Notes: a model not told the origin generated them from the letters alone. Counted from the stretch's first letter, positions 46,990 through 56,808 are shown. The stretch: 64,000 bases of DNA from Lyophyllum atratum (GCA_014905825.1 JACGCN010000019.1:434001-498000), one strand, 5' to 3'. Numbers and translations: made by a program.

Positions 46990-47370
46990 GGATGGGGATG
47001 TGGGGCGTGGTTCATTGACTACCAAGCTTTGGAGCGGCGTATCTGGACGTCGTATCGTTTTTTGCTCTGGATTGCTTTGCGTTTTTGGATTGGATTCTGG
47101 ATTGGATGCTCGATGGAATGGGAACATGGTGCGTGTTTCGTTGACTCGTCGCTCTTGAGCGGCGTACCCGGGCGTTGGACCGTTTTGGCTTTGATATGCT
47201 TTGCGTTTTTGGATTGGATTCTGGATTGGACGGATGGGAACCTTGCGCGTGTTTCGGCGACTAGTGGTGCTACCACGCTTTGAAGCGGCGTACCCGGCCG
47301 TCGTATCGTTTTTGCTATGGATTGCTTTACGTTTTTGGGTTGGATTCTGGATTGGATGGACACGCTTCTT
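46990..47370 (+). repeat. three tandem units of about 123-127 bp
   Basis: GTTTTTGGATTGGATTCTGG-type words start at 47081, 47204 and 47331, and each is preceded by GCGGCGTA(C/T)C…CGTATCGTTTT-like sequence. The array begins about 30 bp after the SRD5A-like stop codon. A related single unit is found at 49535-49592 behind an SRD5A fragment, so the repeat travels with the end of that gene. Confidence 0.8.
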
Positions 47371-47768
47371 CCTCTCAGCTTTCGACGTTCGGCGTACCTC
47401 GCAACTATCTTGCAACCACTCTTGCCGCAGTCGCAACAAACCGAACCGCACCAGAGAACTCGCCAGTCGGGCTTCGAGCCCACAAACTTGCAAGATGCAT
47501 CCCGCGGTACCATGCTCACGCGTCCCCTTAAAAAAGATTGAAGTAACTAATCCTTCCACAAAACGCACGTTAGACAGCAATACGGCACATTTTTGGTCGT
47601 TTTCCGAAATTTACAGCTATCCACTAGGTGTCATACAAATTTGTCCATCGAAATACCACACACAGACACCAAATTGCCTGTTGAATACCATCGTAGTGAG
47701 GAAGGCGATCCAGAATGCCTCAGAATGTAAAACTTACTATCAGATTGTTCAAGGATGATAATCTTCTC
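47371..47768. other. spacer, no gene seen
   Basis: Between the tandem units and the 90-residue protein gene; no supported feature. Confidence 0.4.
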
Positions 47769-48041
47769 TCAATTACGAACGAGTCCGAGATCTTGGTTGA
47801 AGCCGTAGAAAGTGACATCAACCGTCTGTCCTCCGCAATTGATGTACCATCCACGCCTGATCCCAGACTGCTCGAACGCGATAAGCTCCCAGCCGTCCCG
47901 GTTCCAGTGGGCTGTGGCCGGATCGGAAAAGTTGGGTGCCACTTTGTACCAAGCGTCGTTGCCGCCCTCTTTGGAATAACTAGAAACGAAGACGCTGAGG
48001 CCGCTGGTTCCTGAAAGGTTGCGAATGTTGAAACCCGTCAT
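47769..48041 (-). CDS. small single-exon beta-rich protein, lectin-like appearance
   Basis: Ninety residues from ATG at 48041: MTGFNIRNLSGTSGLSVFV, WYKVAPNFSDPATAHWNRDG, WELIAF, RRGWYINCGG, VDVTFYGFNQ. Alternating short hydrophobic and polar stretches with many Trp, Gly, Asn and Ser suggest a compact beta-sandwich such as small cytosolic fruit-body lectins. I recall similar short proteins in agarics but cannot name the family. There is no signal peptide. Minus-strand TTTAAAAG near 48210 could be a TATA box. Function is unproven. Confidence 0.7.
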   Translation of the reverse strand: MTGFNIRNLSGTSGLSVFVSSYSKEGGNDAWYKVAPNFSDPATAHWNRDGWELIAFEQSGIRRGWYINCGGQTVDVTFYGFNQDLGLVRN

Positions 48042-48309
48042 TGGTGATACTGCTGATGGTGTGATGTGTGGCGGTTAGAGATCTGCAATTGCGTCGCGAT
48101 GTAATATGTCAGTTCTAAAGTGTCTGTGCAGCTTGTTCGACCACTTGCCTCTGTTCTTATCTTCGTGAAGATTGGGGCTGACCATCGCAGCGAATACGAG
48201 CTTTTAAACCCCTCTGTTTGTTTTTGACGTGTCCTGGTTAAGCATCCGGTGAAGTGTGTGTCCGATTTGCTAGAATAGAACTCAACTTCAAGTTGACTTC
48301 AAGGGCTAG

Positions 48310-48815
48310 TGACAGGACGAATGCTGATAGGGGGGCCCTCAAGCAGCCATAGAATCTTTCTCGCTCGGAGTGCAGAAGCACCGGTGATGCTGAAGCACGG
48401 TGATGTTGAAGCACCTGTGGGGGCAAGTCATGAGGGGATGAATGTTGACCGTTCTCAAGCCGCAGGAACAGACAGAGGCTTCTTTTCCGTCGTAACGCAG
48501 AAGCACCGGCGAGGCGAAGCTATGAGAGGATGAATGCTGACAGTTCTCAAGCCTCAAGAAGACAGACAACCTTCGTTTCCATTGGAGCGTTGAAGCACCT
48601 GCGGGGCCAAGTTATAACTTGAGGATGCATATTAACAGTTCTCAAGCCTCAGGAATACATAGAATCTTCTTTCCTGTCGGAATGATGAAGCAGCAGCTGT
48701 GGGGAAAGTCATGTGGTGACACATGTTGACAGTTCTCAAGCTTCATGAAAACATAGAAACTTCTTTCCCGTCGGAATGACGAAGCACCGGTGAGACAAGG
48801 TCAGATGAAGCTTGG
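48310..48815 (+). repeat. minisatellite of about 92-107-bp units, roughly five copies
   Basis: GTTCTCAAGC(C) recurs at 48451, 48543, 48638 and 48732, with a related CCCTCAAGC at about 48343. Each unit also carries a TTCTTTCC(C/T)GTCGGAATGA-like and a GAAGCACCGGTG-like word. It lies upstream of the 90-residue protein gene, and no protein is encoded. Confidence 0.8.
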
Positions 48816-49030
48816 GTTGTCGATTCACAAAACTATTTTACTGGTGCTTCAAGGAACTTTCGTATCCGAAACAACAATTGGGCGGATGGATGTACTGGGT
48901 TGTCGTAGGATAGTTCGTGTAGAGCGTCAGTTATTCTTGCTGAAGGGTTGGTCAATAGCGTGAAGAGACGGGAGAGTTGGGCGTTTAGTATGTGTCTCGT
49001 TGGGAAAATTGAAGGTTTCGGTCGGAAGTA

Positions 49031-49440
49031 TTAATGACCATCTACCAGTTTATCACCTTGTGCAAAGTGAGAAGTGAGCAGCGAGGAATATACCAAGTGG
49101 ATACTTACCGGCTCTCAATACTGCGCCGCAGGGACCTCAGCTGGTGAGCGGTAGTACCCTCAGAGAATTTTGCGCCACTGTGCTTCATTTTGCTGCGGGT
49201 GCCCATGCAGTAATGTGTTTGGCCGTGCATCCGAGATCGGACAAGGAGGTCGAGGTCGGCAATCGGGTATTGAGGAGATGTGTCTTGGTCCGGGTGACCG
49301 CGACACACGTCGATCTGGGACCAGGTGAAGAATTGGTGAAGAATAAGGGGAGTTCTAGGAGCAACCCAGGTTCCAGGAGATTCGACTTGCCGATGATGAC
49401 CAAACAAGGGCCAACACGGGTTGTCTCGACTCGGACATGC
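49031..49440. repeat. dispersed repeat E, copy 1 (related to 63161-63500)
   Basis: Shares ordered words with 63161-63500: TATCACCTTGTGCAAAGTG, GAAGTGAGCAGCGAGG, AAGGAGGTC, GAATAAGGGGAGTTC and CAGGAGATTC. On the minus strand both copies encode ESPGT and TPLILH, and PIADLDLLVRSR versus PIADADLLIWSR. So E probably derives from a protein exon that has decayed in both places. Confidence 0.65.
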
Positions 49441-49454
49441 GTGCACTAGCCTCT

Positions 49455-49592
49455 AGGCTTCGCGGGTACATCTACCACGACGAGATCCTCCTCGACATCC
49501 GCCGCAAGGCCCAAGCTAAGAAATTCGCTTTGAAATGCTTTACGTTTTTTGGATTGGATTCTGGACGATGGGAGCATGGCGCGTGTTTCGTT
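49455..49592 (+). pseudogene. SRD5A-like fragment plus one 123-bp-type unit
   Basis: GGCTTCGCGGGTACATCTAC and the following bases match 46492-46553 of the SRD5A-like gene (YHDEILLDIRRKAQ). The sequence then jumps at once to a unit of the downstream tandem repeat (ATGCTTTACGTTTTTTGGAT). About 480 bp between these parts are missing, so this is a duplicated and internally deleted gene end. Confidence 0.75.
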
Positions 49593-49818
49593 GTAATACC
49601 CAGCGTTAACGGATCATGGCCCTGGTGTGTGTACTATATACCTGTATGACGCAAACTATATGCGGATGATGCTACCCTTCTCACCGCACTCCTCCCGTGC
49701 CATAGTCCATTTTTCAGCGTCCATCAATGGAGGGGTGTACATCCATAGGACGAAGGAGCAGTACAACGCGTGGTCGACACTTCTTGAGCCGTCCGAGGCG
49801 AACATGGGCTGGATTTGA

Positions 49819-50104
49819 AATGGGCTCTTTAGTTACATGAAGAAGGTACGCACCGAAGCCCATCACTCCTTTCTGAACCTCTTCAATTCTCATGAACACA
49901 CCCAGTCGGAAACCTTCTCGCCACCCCATCCCGAACAAGCCAGCAAGGGCGCGCAGTACATCAACACCTACGATGGCTACAGCGGCCCCGTCCAGGTCAT
50001 CTTCCCCGAACACGCGTCGACGTAGGGCGGCCCGCAGCCGACCAACTTCATCAACACCATCGTTGGGCTCATTGGAATCAAGGGCCACAAGGACTCCGCA
50101 CATG
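49819..50104 (+). pseudogene. GMC oxidoreductase fragment
   Basis: NGLFSYMKK is spliced over a 60-nt intron (GTACGC…CCCAG, 49846-49905) to SETFSPPHPEQASKGAQYIN, YSGPVQVIFPEHAST, an in-frame TAG at 50023-50025, then PTNFINTIVGLIGI and KGHKDSAHG before a GTATGT donor. The block matches the part of GMC oxidoreductases between the FAD-linked N-terminus and the substrate domain. Neither end of the gene is present, so it is a relic of a GMC gene distinct from the one at 3.8-6.1 kb. Confidence 0.65.
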
Positions 50105-50480
50105 GTATGTGGGCCTCCCTTCGATATACGGTTCTTGGAATGATATCGCGCGTCAGACCGGGTGGTTCGCGTCCGCCCCACCCCTGCGCCTGCATACGCG
50201 CCTGGCCCTGCTGTCTCGAAAGCAGTTGACCCAACCCCACCTCCAGATCGGGACCCCTTCTTCTCACCCCGTCCTCACACCTATTGAGCTTCATCCACGC
50301 CGCACTCGATTTCATATACTGTAGTATTTCGACCGAGTGTTCAGGTCACGCATCACGGAGGCCCGTGAACTGAACACTTTTGGTATATGTCACGGCTCAC
50401 GGTCAGCTGTGAACACTTAAATATTTCGGATAAAAAAACTATTTTTTCGGTCAGCCGCGCTCATCTTTCTCGTCGTAATA

Positions 50481-51956
50481 ATGTCTGCTCCAACTCAACT
50501 TGACTTTACAACTATCGCTGGTCCGCTCAGGGCTGACTTTGATTTTGAGCTTCACATGAGGGTCCCGGATGCGGTTCCAAGATTCGAATTGCCCCTCACG
50601 GCGCACATCGCCCAAAATCTCCTGATCGAGAAGTTCAACAACGACAGCATTGCCATCACCGCCAACGCCATGAACGCTCCCCTTCCACGCGTCCGCGACT
50701 GCGAAGTGGGTCCCGCTCTAGTTGCCCCGATCATGTATCGAGAGAGCGAATTTATTGAGATGGTAGAGAGTGAGCAACTTTGCACGGCTTTGTGTCCCCT
50801 TCCTGTCGCTCTGATCAGGGCCGTCGCTGCTGAGCGTTCGAGGCTGAAGAAAGCTGTTGAGTTGGATAGACAGGCTGAGAAGGCAGAAAAGGAGAAGAAA
50901 GAAAAGGAACATAAGTCCGAGAGGGGAAAGCTTTTGGGCAGCTTGAAGCTCTCCCATCCCATTCCACGTATTCTTGGGGAACCCGATGAGGTTGTCATTC
51001 CCAACTTATACCTTCGAGCCATCAAGTACAGATGCTGTCCTCCTCTCAACTTCTTCACCAACCAACGTCTCGCTATTGTGCATCATTCCCCCCAAGATGT
51101 TCACCTCAAATTCATGCGGCCACCTGGCGATGACGACTCTGCAGAGAAGGTTCAACTTTTGGATTTGCCCAAGATGATTGCCCAGTGGGGTTCCGACGAC
51201 CATAGTTCGTGCTTGACCCCGCTTGGTTACCTCGAGGCTTCGAAGAATTTTTTGGAGGCGCTCAAGCTTCTTTCGGGCGAATACTCTCCTTCTACGGACG
51301 ATCCCACCGCTACCACTTACGCTGTGGAGTTCGAGAAACACCGTAACTTCTTTGCCAAGATGGATAACTTGGAGGCGAAGTATCCTTATTGGTACCCATT
51401 CGAGCTGAAGGCGCGTAGGGAGATTGTTCTCAAAGGTGTCGTCTTCGATCAAAATGCCTATGCTTTGGAGGTGATGATGTGTTTGAATCTTCGAGAACAG
51501 AATCCGCACTCTTCCTCCTCCCTCAAGAATCCGGCTACTCCTGCTTCTCTCAAGCGTACCTCTGACGTTGATGCTCATCTCACTAAGGTCCCAAGACCGG
51601 CTCAGCAGTCTGACGCGGCTTCAGCTCGTTCTTCGTCGTCGTTTCGGGCCAGGCCCCCCACATGTCTCCTCTGTGGGAAGGGCCACCCGTACCGAGATCA
51701 CCCAACCAAAGCCACGACGTTCGACGACAACAAACCACTTTTCTCTCGGCTCAAAGATGACGGCATCTGGACGGCCAAGCCATTCAAAGGGTCTCCAACC
51801 AAGCATATCTGTACCCGTTACAATCTCAAGACCTTCTGTGACAGCCGCCACGGCACTGACTCCATCCACGTCTGCAGTCTCTGTGGGGGGCAGCACCCTG
51901 CTCTTGAACGCAGTACCTCCTGTGACCGCGTCTTCTCCGGGTTCATCCAGGCTTGA
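50481..51956 (+). CDS. Ngaro gag-like protein
   Basis: 491 residues, one exon, starting 5 bp after repeat A1. A charged helical stretch (AEKAEKEKKEKEHKSERGK) lies near residue 140. Two Cys/His clusters lie near the C-terminus (TCLLCGKGHPYRDH; HVCSLCGGQHPAL), like the zinc knuckles of retroelement gag proteins. The stop lies 4 nt before the ATG of the polymerase gene. No lesion seen. Presumed role: packaging element RNA. Confidence 0.8.
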   Translation: MSAPTQLDFTTIAGPLRADFDFELHMRVPDAVPRFELPLTAHIAQNLLIEKFNNDSIAITANAMNAPLPRVRDCEVGPALVAPIMYRESEFIEMVESEQLCTALCPLPVALIRAVAAERSRLKKAVELDRQAEKAEKEKKEKEHKSERGKLLGSLKLSHPIPRILGEPDEVVIPNLYLRAIKYRCCPPLNFFTNQRLAIVHHSPQDVHLKFMRPPGDDDSAEKVQLLDLPKMIAQWGSDDHSSCLTPLGYLEASKNFLEALKLLSGEYSPSTDDPTATTYAVEFEKHRNFFAKMDNLEAKYPYWYPFELKARREIVLKGVVFDQNAYALEVMMCLNLREQNPHSSSSLKNPATPASLKRTSDVDAHLTKVPRPAQQSDAASARSSSSFRARPPTCLLCGKGHPYRDHPTKATTFDDNKPLFSRLKDDGIWTAKPFKGSPTKHICTRYNLKTFCDSRHGTDSIHVCSLCGGQHPALERSTSCDRVFSGFIQA

Positions 51957-51960
51957 ACAC

Positions 51961-54187
51961 ATGTACGTTCCTCCGATTCTGCACGACACTCCTTTACAGC
52001 ATCGTGATTTTTCTGGCCTCATTCATTATCGTCCTCGCCCTCTCTCATACTCTGCGTACGATGATGAGCTGTTTAATCGGATCGTTACTCCCTACAGCGT
52101 GCCAGGTTTTCGTCGTCTTCTCGATAAACACAATCTTTCCACGTCACACCCTCTCCTAATCACCAACCTCTCTCGTGGCTTTCCTCTTGGCACGCTTCCG
52201 CAGCTGGAGCGCACTGTTGTTATCAAAAATCACCCATCCGTCTCCTCTTTTCCGGATGCCGTCAGTGCATATATTTCGGATGAAATTGATGCTGGTCGTA
52301 TGTCGGGCCCCTTTTCCCTTCTTGACGTCGAACGTATCATGCGGGGACCCATCTACTGCTCACCATTCATTGTCACTGAACAGGATGCTGGTCCTGGTCT
52401 CCCCAAGAAGTTTCGAGTCTGTCGGAATCTCTCAAAGGATGATCCTGTTTCTGGCATGCCTTCCGTCAACAGCTTCATTTCTAACAAAGACTTTCCGACA
52501 CGCTTCGATATGGCTTTCCGTGTCGCCGATGAGGTGAGCTATCATTTTTCATATATCTCAAAATTCATCGCATTTCTGCGAATTCTTTTGCTCACATCTC
52601 TACATCTCTTCGCGATCTATTTCGCATATCACATCTCTACATCTCTTCGCGATTTATTTCGCATATCACATCTCTACATCTCTGGGCGATTTATTTCGCC
52701 CACATCTCTACATCTCTGGGCGATTTATTTCGCTTATATCTCTATATCACATCTCTGCGCGATTTATTTCGCTTATATCTCTATATCACACCTCTACATC
52801 TCTTCGCGATTTATTTCGCCCACATCTCCACATCTCCTTGCGATTTATTTCGCTTTTATTTCACTTCTATCTCCATATCACTTCGCGAATCATTTCGCTC
52901 ATAATTGTCCTCAGGTCGCCAGGGCACCTCTCGGTACCCAAGCCATGTCCTTTGATATCAAAACTTTCCATCGCACCTGTCCCGCGTTTCCAGATCATAA
53001 GCCCTGGCTCGTGGTCTCCTTTGACGGTGGATTCTACATCGATCACGTCCATCCTTTTGGCGCGCGGCCTGCCAGTAGTAATGCCGGACAGATCGCGAAT
53101 GCGTCCATTGATATTTGGCATGGCGAGGCTCATCCGAACAACATCTTTTTCAAATACGAAGACGATATAAAGGCTTTTCGCTATCCCAACTCCTCTGGCT
53201 CGTTTCATGATGGTGACTATTCTTACGTTCATGACCGTAACTCCATCATGGACTTGATTAAAGATCTCAACATTCCTTGGCATCCTGAGAAGACAGGCTC
53301 TCAATTCTCGTTCGTCTCTACGTTCATTGGCTTCGAGTGGAATTTGCCCCTTCGACAAGTTTCACTTCCCGAAAAGAAGCGTCTCAAATATCTTGCACGC
53401 GTGTCCTCGATGATTGACCGTCATGTCATTCATCGTGCTCGCTTTACTCTCTATGACATCCAGGTACTTCTTATTGTAATCACTCCTTGTCTTCTTTATT
53501 CATCATTCTCAGGTGCTCCATGGCACTCTCGTTCATATCACCTTCGTATTTCCCGTCGGTTCATCTCGTCTGCCAGTCTTCTCTAACTTCATGTCCGGTT
53601 ATAAGGGCAATACATTCAAAAGTCATCATCTCTCCGACTCCTTCCTTAACGGACTACGTTGGTGGCACAAACAACTCTCCGATCCTACGGCGTTCCGACA
53701 GTTACATCCCATAGCGGCCCTTCAGGATCTCAACCTTTTCGTTGATGCCTCAACATCCTGGGGTATTGGGATTATCATTGGGAACCACTGGCATGCTTTC
53801 CAGCTCGTAGATGATTGGAAACAGCTTGCCGGACCTGGCCATGACATCTGTTGGTTGGAGTCGGTCGCTATTGAGTTCCTGGTCTACTTCTTGCGGCAAC
53901 TAGGGCACTTAAACTCACATCTTCTCATACATTCCGACAGTAACGGTGCTATGGGCGCCCATAACAAGCATCGCAGTCCCAACGTTCCTATGAACGTCTC
54001 CGTGCGACGGACCTATGCAGTCTTAGCAGAATGCATTATCGTGCCTTCGTTCAAGTATATTGAATCCACTCTCAACCCTGCTGATCCGATCTCGCGTGGA
54101 GAATCGGGTTCTCCTGATCGTATTCTGCTCTCTCGCCGGTTTGACATACCTGGCGAACTCAACCCCTTCTTCCGCTTTAATGACTAG
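51961..54187 (+). CDS. Ngaro reverse transcriptase / RNase H
   Basis: Exons 51961-52533, 52915-53463 and 53513-54187 give an exact 598-residue frame after removal of a 381-nt and a 49-nt GT-AG intron. Reverse transcriptase blocks are GPIYCSPFIVTEQ, KKFRVCRNLSKDDP, AMSFDIKTFHRTCP, FGARPASSNAGQIAN and KYEDDIKAF, where YEDD holds the catalytic aspartates. RNase H follows with LNLFVDASTSWGIGI, WLESVAIEFL, LIHSDSNGAMGAHNK and TLNPADPISRG. The stop overlaps the recombinase start by 8 nt (ATGACTAG), suggesting coupled translation. The element copies its RNA with this enzyme. Confidence 0.85.
52594..52900 (+). repeat. minisatellite inside the long intron of the Ngaro polymerase gene
   Basis: Units of about 37-50 bp built from CACATCTCTACATCTCT followed by (T/G)(C/G)GCGATTTATTTCGC are repeated about six times. 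They make up most of the 381-nt intron 52534-52914. The T- and C-rich composition would lengthen the polypyrimidine tract of the intron. Confidence 0.8.
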
Positions 54188-55832
54188 TATCAATTCACTC
54201 ACGGCTTCTTCTGAGGTCGTTGACGTCGGTTTTGGTGTCTTCATCGAGCGGAGCCATCCTCCACGCAAACCTTCGCCAGAAACTTCTTTCGCTCGACTGT
54301 CATCTTCGCCCCCTGTCACTGCTTCCTCTGCGGTCTCAAAAGTACCTTATCTTTCTGTTCCATCTGCTTCTTCCCACTCCTCACCTAATCTTCCGTTTCG
54401 TACTGTATCCCCAACTCCAATTCCCTCTCCGATCTCTGATGTTTGTAAATTGTCTCCTTACGTCTCTGTAATACGTGACTCTTCCGAAAATTCATCCCCA
54501 TCTTTTGTCCAACACAGTCCTATGGCCTCACTTGTACACTTGCCCGACCCTCGACTGGCAGCTGCTACATTGTTACCTCCTCGTCATTCTCGGCGTCCCC
54601 GTACCGGAAACGACTGGGAACCTAGTCCTCTACGTCCCATCGTACCAGCAGATCGACGTGTACTTCTCTGGAGAACTCCTCATTCTGTCCAACTTCAAGA
54701 CAGTCTGGACAATGAGATTTCTCGTCGGTTGCAGATCAAAGTCTTTGAGCAATTGCTCACTTCTGTCACAGATGGAACTCGCCAGTCTTATGGTGCTGGC
54801 ATTCTCCGTTTCACTCAGTTTTGTGATCGTGAGGAGATTTCGGAGAACCTTCGCATGCCCGCTTCGCCTATCCTCCTATCAGCATTCATTGCCGACGCCT
54901 CTGGTACATGTACTGGTGATTGCATACGCCAGTGGTTGAACGGCCTGCGTCTATGGCATTTGTTCAATCGTGCTGAATGGTATGGCCATGACTCTTGGAT
55001 CCAGTCGATCAAGAAGTCTGCTGAAAAGCTCGGGGTTCCCTTCAAACGTCCTCCTCGAAATCCTATAACACAGAATGACCATCTAGCGTGTTTACGGCGA
55101 CATCTCGACCTCACTGTACCAAAACATGCCGCCATTTGGGCAGTCGCAACTGCGGCCTTCAGTGGCTGTCGACGTTTGGGTGAGCTGCTTCCAGAATCAT
55201 CAAAATCTTTCTCCATCCTTCGCGACGTCACGCGAGGTAGTCGTCGCACTTCATCAACTGTGAATTCCTGCAGAGTCATCAGCATATCCCTTCCATGGAC
55301 AAAAACCACCGGGATTCGTGGCGGCCAATGTATCCTGACCGCTACGGGAGACGTATATTGCCCTGTGTCAGCCCTGGAAAATCACCTCGCACTCAGCCCT
55401 GGCACAGACCGTAACACACCTCTGTTTGCCTATGATGCACATCCTCTGCCTTCCTCCATCTTGACCAAGGATCAATTCCTCCGCTTCACCTCAGGTCCGA
55501 CTGCTCCTTACTTTCTTTGTCCCTTCTCAATCATTGACAACTTTTCAGACATCTTCAGACTCGAAGGCCTCGATCTCGTTCTGGGCCACAGCTACCGTAT
55601 TGGTGGCTCTCTCAAACTCCTCGCTGATGGAGTCTCTCCAGAGATGGTGATGAAACTTGGTGGTTGGACATCTTTGTGTTTCTTACTCTACTGGCGTCGA
55701 CTGGAGCTCATCATACCGGCCGCTATCACACGAGCATGGGAAGCTCGTCGCAAAGAATTCGCTAAAAGATTTAATCTCCCTGACAATCTCGACGAATTAA
55801 CCACACAATTCTTTAATTCCTTTACTGTGTAA
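54180..55832 (+). CDS. Ngaro tyrosine recombinase
   Basis: 550 residues; the ATG at 54180 overlaps the polymerase stop. The first 170 residues are Ser/Pro-rich. The core-binding part follows (LLTSVTDGTRQSYGAGILRF, FIADASGTCTGDCIRQWLNG, LRLWHLFNRAEW). The catalytic part has FSGCRRLGELLPE with the first Arg, GHSYRIGGSLKLLADG with the His-x-x-Arg pair, and LGGWTSLCFLLYWRR with the nucleophile Tyr. This enzyme integrates the circular DNA copy by site-specific recombination instead of an integrase. The frame is intact. Confidence 0.88.
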   Translation: MTSINSLTASSEVVDVGFGVFIERSHPPRKPSPETSFARLSSSPPVTASSAVSKVPYLSVPSASSHSSPNLPFRTVSPTPIPSPISDVCKLSPYVSVIRDSSENSSPSFVQHSPMASLVHLPDPRLAAATLLPPRHSRRPRTGNDWEPSPLRPIVPADRRVLLWRTPHSVQLQDSLDNEISRRLQIKVFEQLLTSVTDGTRQSYGAGILRFTQFCDREEISENLRMPASPILLSAFIADASGTCTGDCIRQWLNGLRLWHLFNRAEWYGHDSWIQSIKKSAEKLGVPFKRPPRNPITQNDHLACLRRHLDLTVPKHAAIWAVATAAFSGCRRLGELLPESSKSFSILRDVTRGSRRTSSTVNSCRVISISLPWTKTTGIRGGQCILTATGDVYCPVSALENHLALSPGTDRNTPLFAYDAHPLPSSILTKDQFLRFTSGPTAPYFLCPFSIIDNFSDIFRLEGLDLVLGHSYRIGGSLKLLADGVSPEMVMKLGGWTSLCFLLYWRRLELIIPAAITRAWEARRKEFAKRFNLPDNLDELTTQFFNSFTV

Positions 55833-55916
55833 TATATTCACCTCTCATTTTTCTACTTGCATGGCTCCATTGGGAAGCTCGTTCGACCGACGTTTGAGCC
55901 ATGCTCTGGTTGGGTA

Positions 55917-56087
55917 GTCGGAGGTCTCTCTCGCTCATTCCGGGACCTTCACATACCTTGTGTACAGAGGTTCGTTGACTTACTGCCCGATGAAACGGGC
56001 GATGTCTTCCTGACCTCTTGCCAACCGTTCTGACATGTTCTCATCTCATGACGCGCGCTCCGTAGGATACGAGAGCGATTGCCTTAT
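55917..56087 (+). repeat. Ngaro repeat B1 (171 bp)
   Basis: Appears identical by eye to 56357-56527 (B2). Begins GTCGGAGGTCTCTCTCGCTC and ends GCGATTGCCTTAT. Confidence 0.9.
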
Positions 56088-56145
56088 TGTAAGCTCAGGC
56101 TACGTGAGCGAGCGAACGGCTAGCCTGAGTGAGAGATAAGGCAAT
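56078..56145. other. long imperfect hairpin between B1 and A2
   Basis: ATTGCCTTAT at 56078-56087 pairs with ATAAGGCAAT at 56136-56145, and CTCAGGCTA at 56094-56102 pairs with TAGCCTGAG at 56121-56129. It sits at the end of repeat B1, where the circular junction would form. Confidence 0.75.
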
Positions 56146-56356
56146 GCGCAAACTTGATATCCCTGCCACCGAAGTTGGCTGAGTCAGCCTTGCCACTTAT
56201 GGTGGCTGGTTGCGCGACGTCTGAGACAGCTTCTTGCTCTCAGCCGCGCTCATCTTTCTCGTCGTCCCACCCGCCCACCCTTTTGACGACTTCGCTAGTT
56301 CACACCTGAATTTTTCGTCTTCACACTTGGTATTTCATTGTTGGGCCCGCCCTCCC

Positions 56357-56527
56357 GTCGGAGGTCTCTCTCGCTCATTCCGGGACCTTCACATACCTTG
56401 TGTACAGAGGTTCGTTGACTTACTGCCCGATGAAACGGGCGATGTCTTCCTGACCTCTTGCCAACCGTTCTGACATGTTCTCATCTCATGACGCGCGCTC
56501 CGTAGGATACGAGAGCGATTGCCTTAT
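56357..56527 (+). repeat. Ngaro repeat B2 (171 bp), right end of the element
   Basis: Second copy of the 171-bp repeat; beyond its last base the sequence is MITE-derived (CCATAGCATACG…). Confidence 0.9.
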
Positions 56528-56808
56528 CCATAGCATACGCGACTCAAGGCTACTGTTTTTAGACCACCAATTACATACCAATCATGGATTTTCTTACCTC
56601 AGAAATCCTGATACCTAGACATTCATGTAATGAGCTGACAATTGGCTATACTTAGCCTCTAGCCCGTAGAAAAAAAAGTCTGAACACTTGTGCAAAATGA
56701 ACATTTTTGACCTTGTCACGGATCACTCCTACTGGTGAACAGTTGGCCCAGTGAACACTATAGGTCACGCGTCACACCCTGTGAACACTCGGTCGAAATA
56801 CTACAGTA

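Larger units (their letters stand above)
50451..56527 (+). mobile_element. Ngaro/DIRS-type tyrosine-recombinase retrotransposon, apparently complete
   Basis: Carries gag-like, reverse transcriptase/RNase H and tyrosine-recombinase genes in that order on one strand, without integrase, LTR or poly-A. A 26-bp word (TCAGCCGCGCTCATCTTTCT and six more bases) occurs at 50451-50476 and 56240-56265. A 171-bp word occurs at 55917-56087 and 56357-56527. The order A1-genes-B1-A2-B2 is the split direct-repeat design of Ngaro-type elements that integrate through a circular intermediate. No target duplication was seen, as expected. Ends are placed at A1 and B2 and may be off by a few bases. Confidence 0.8.
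50319..56806. mobile_element. Tc1/mariner-like MITE (TA target), split by a Ngaro retrotransposon
   Basis: Inverted ends begin CTGTAGTATTTCGACCGAGT on both sides (left at 50319, right reading back from 56806) and match for at least 25 bp. Each is preceded by TA (50317-50318; 56807-56808), the target of Tc1/mariner-type insertion. Several GTGAACAC words recur just inside both ends. Without the insert the element would be about 0.4 kb and non-coding. Confidence 0.75.

Noticed and set aside
55917..56527. 171-bp direct repeats as LTRs of a small LTR element
   Set aside because: Both copies lie at the same end of the element, and the element encodes a tyrosine recombinase, not an integrase or protease.
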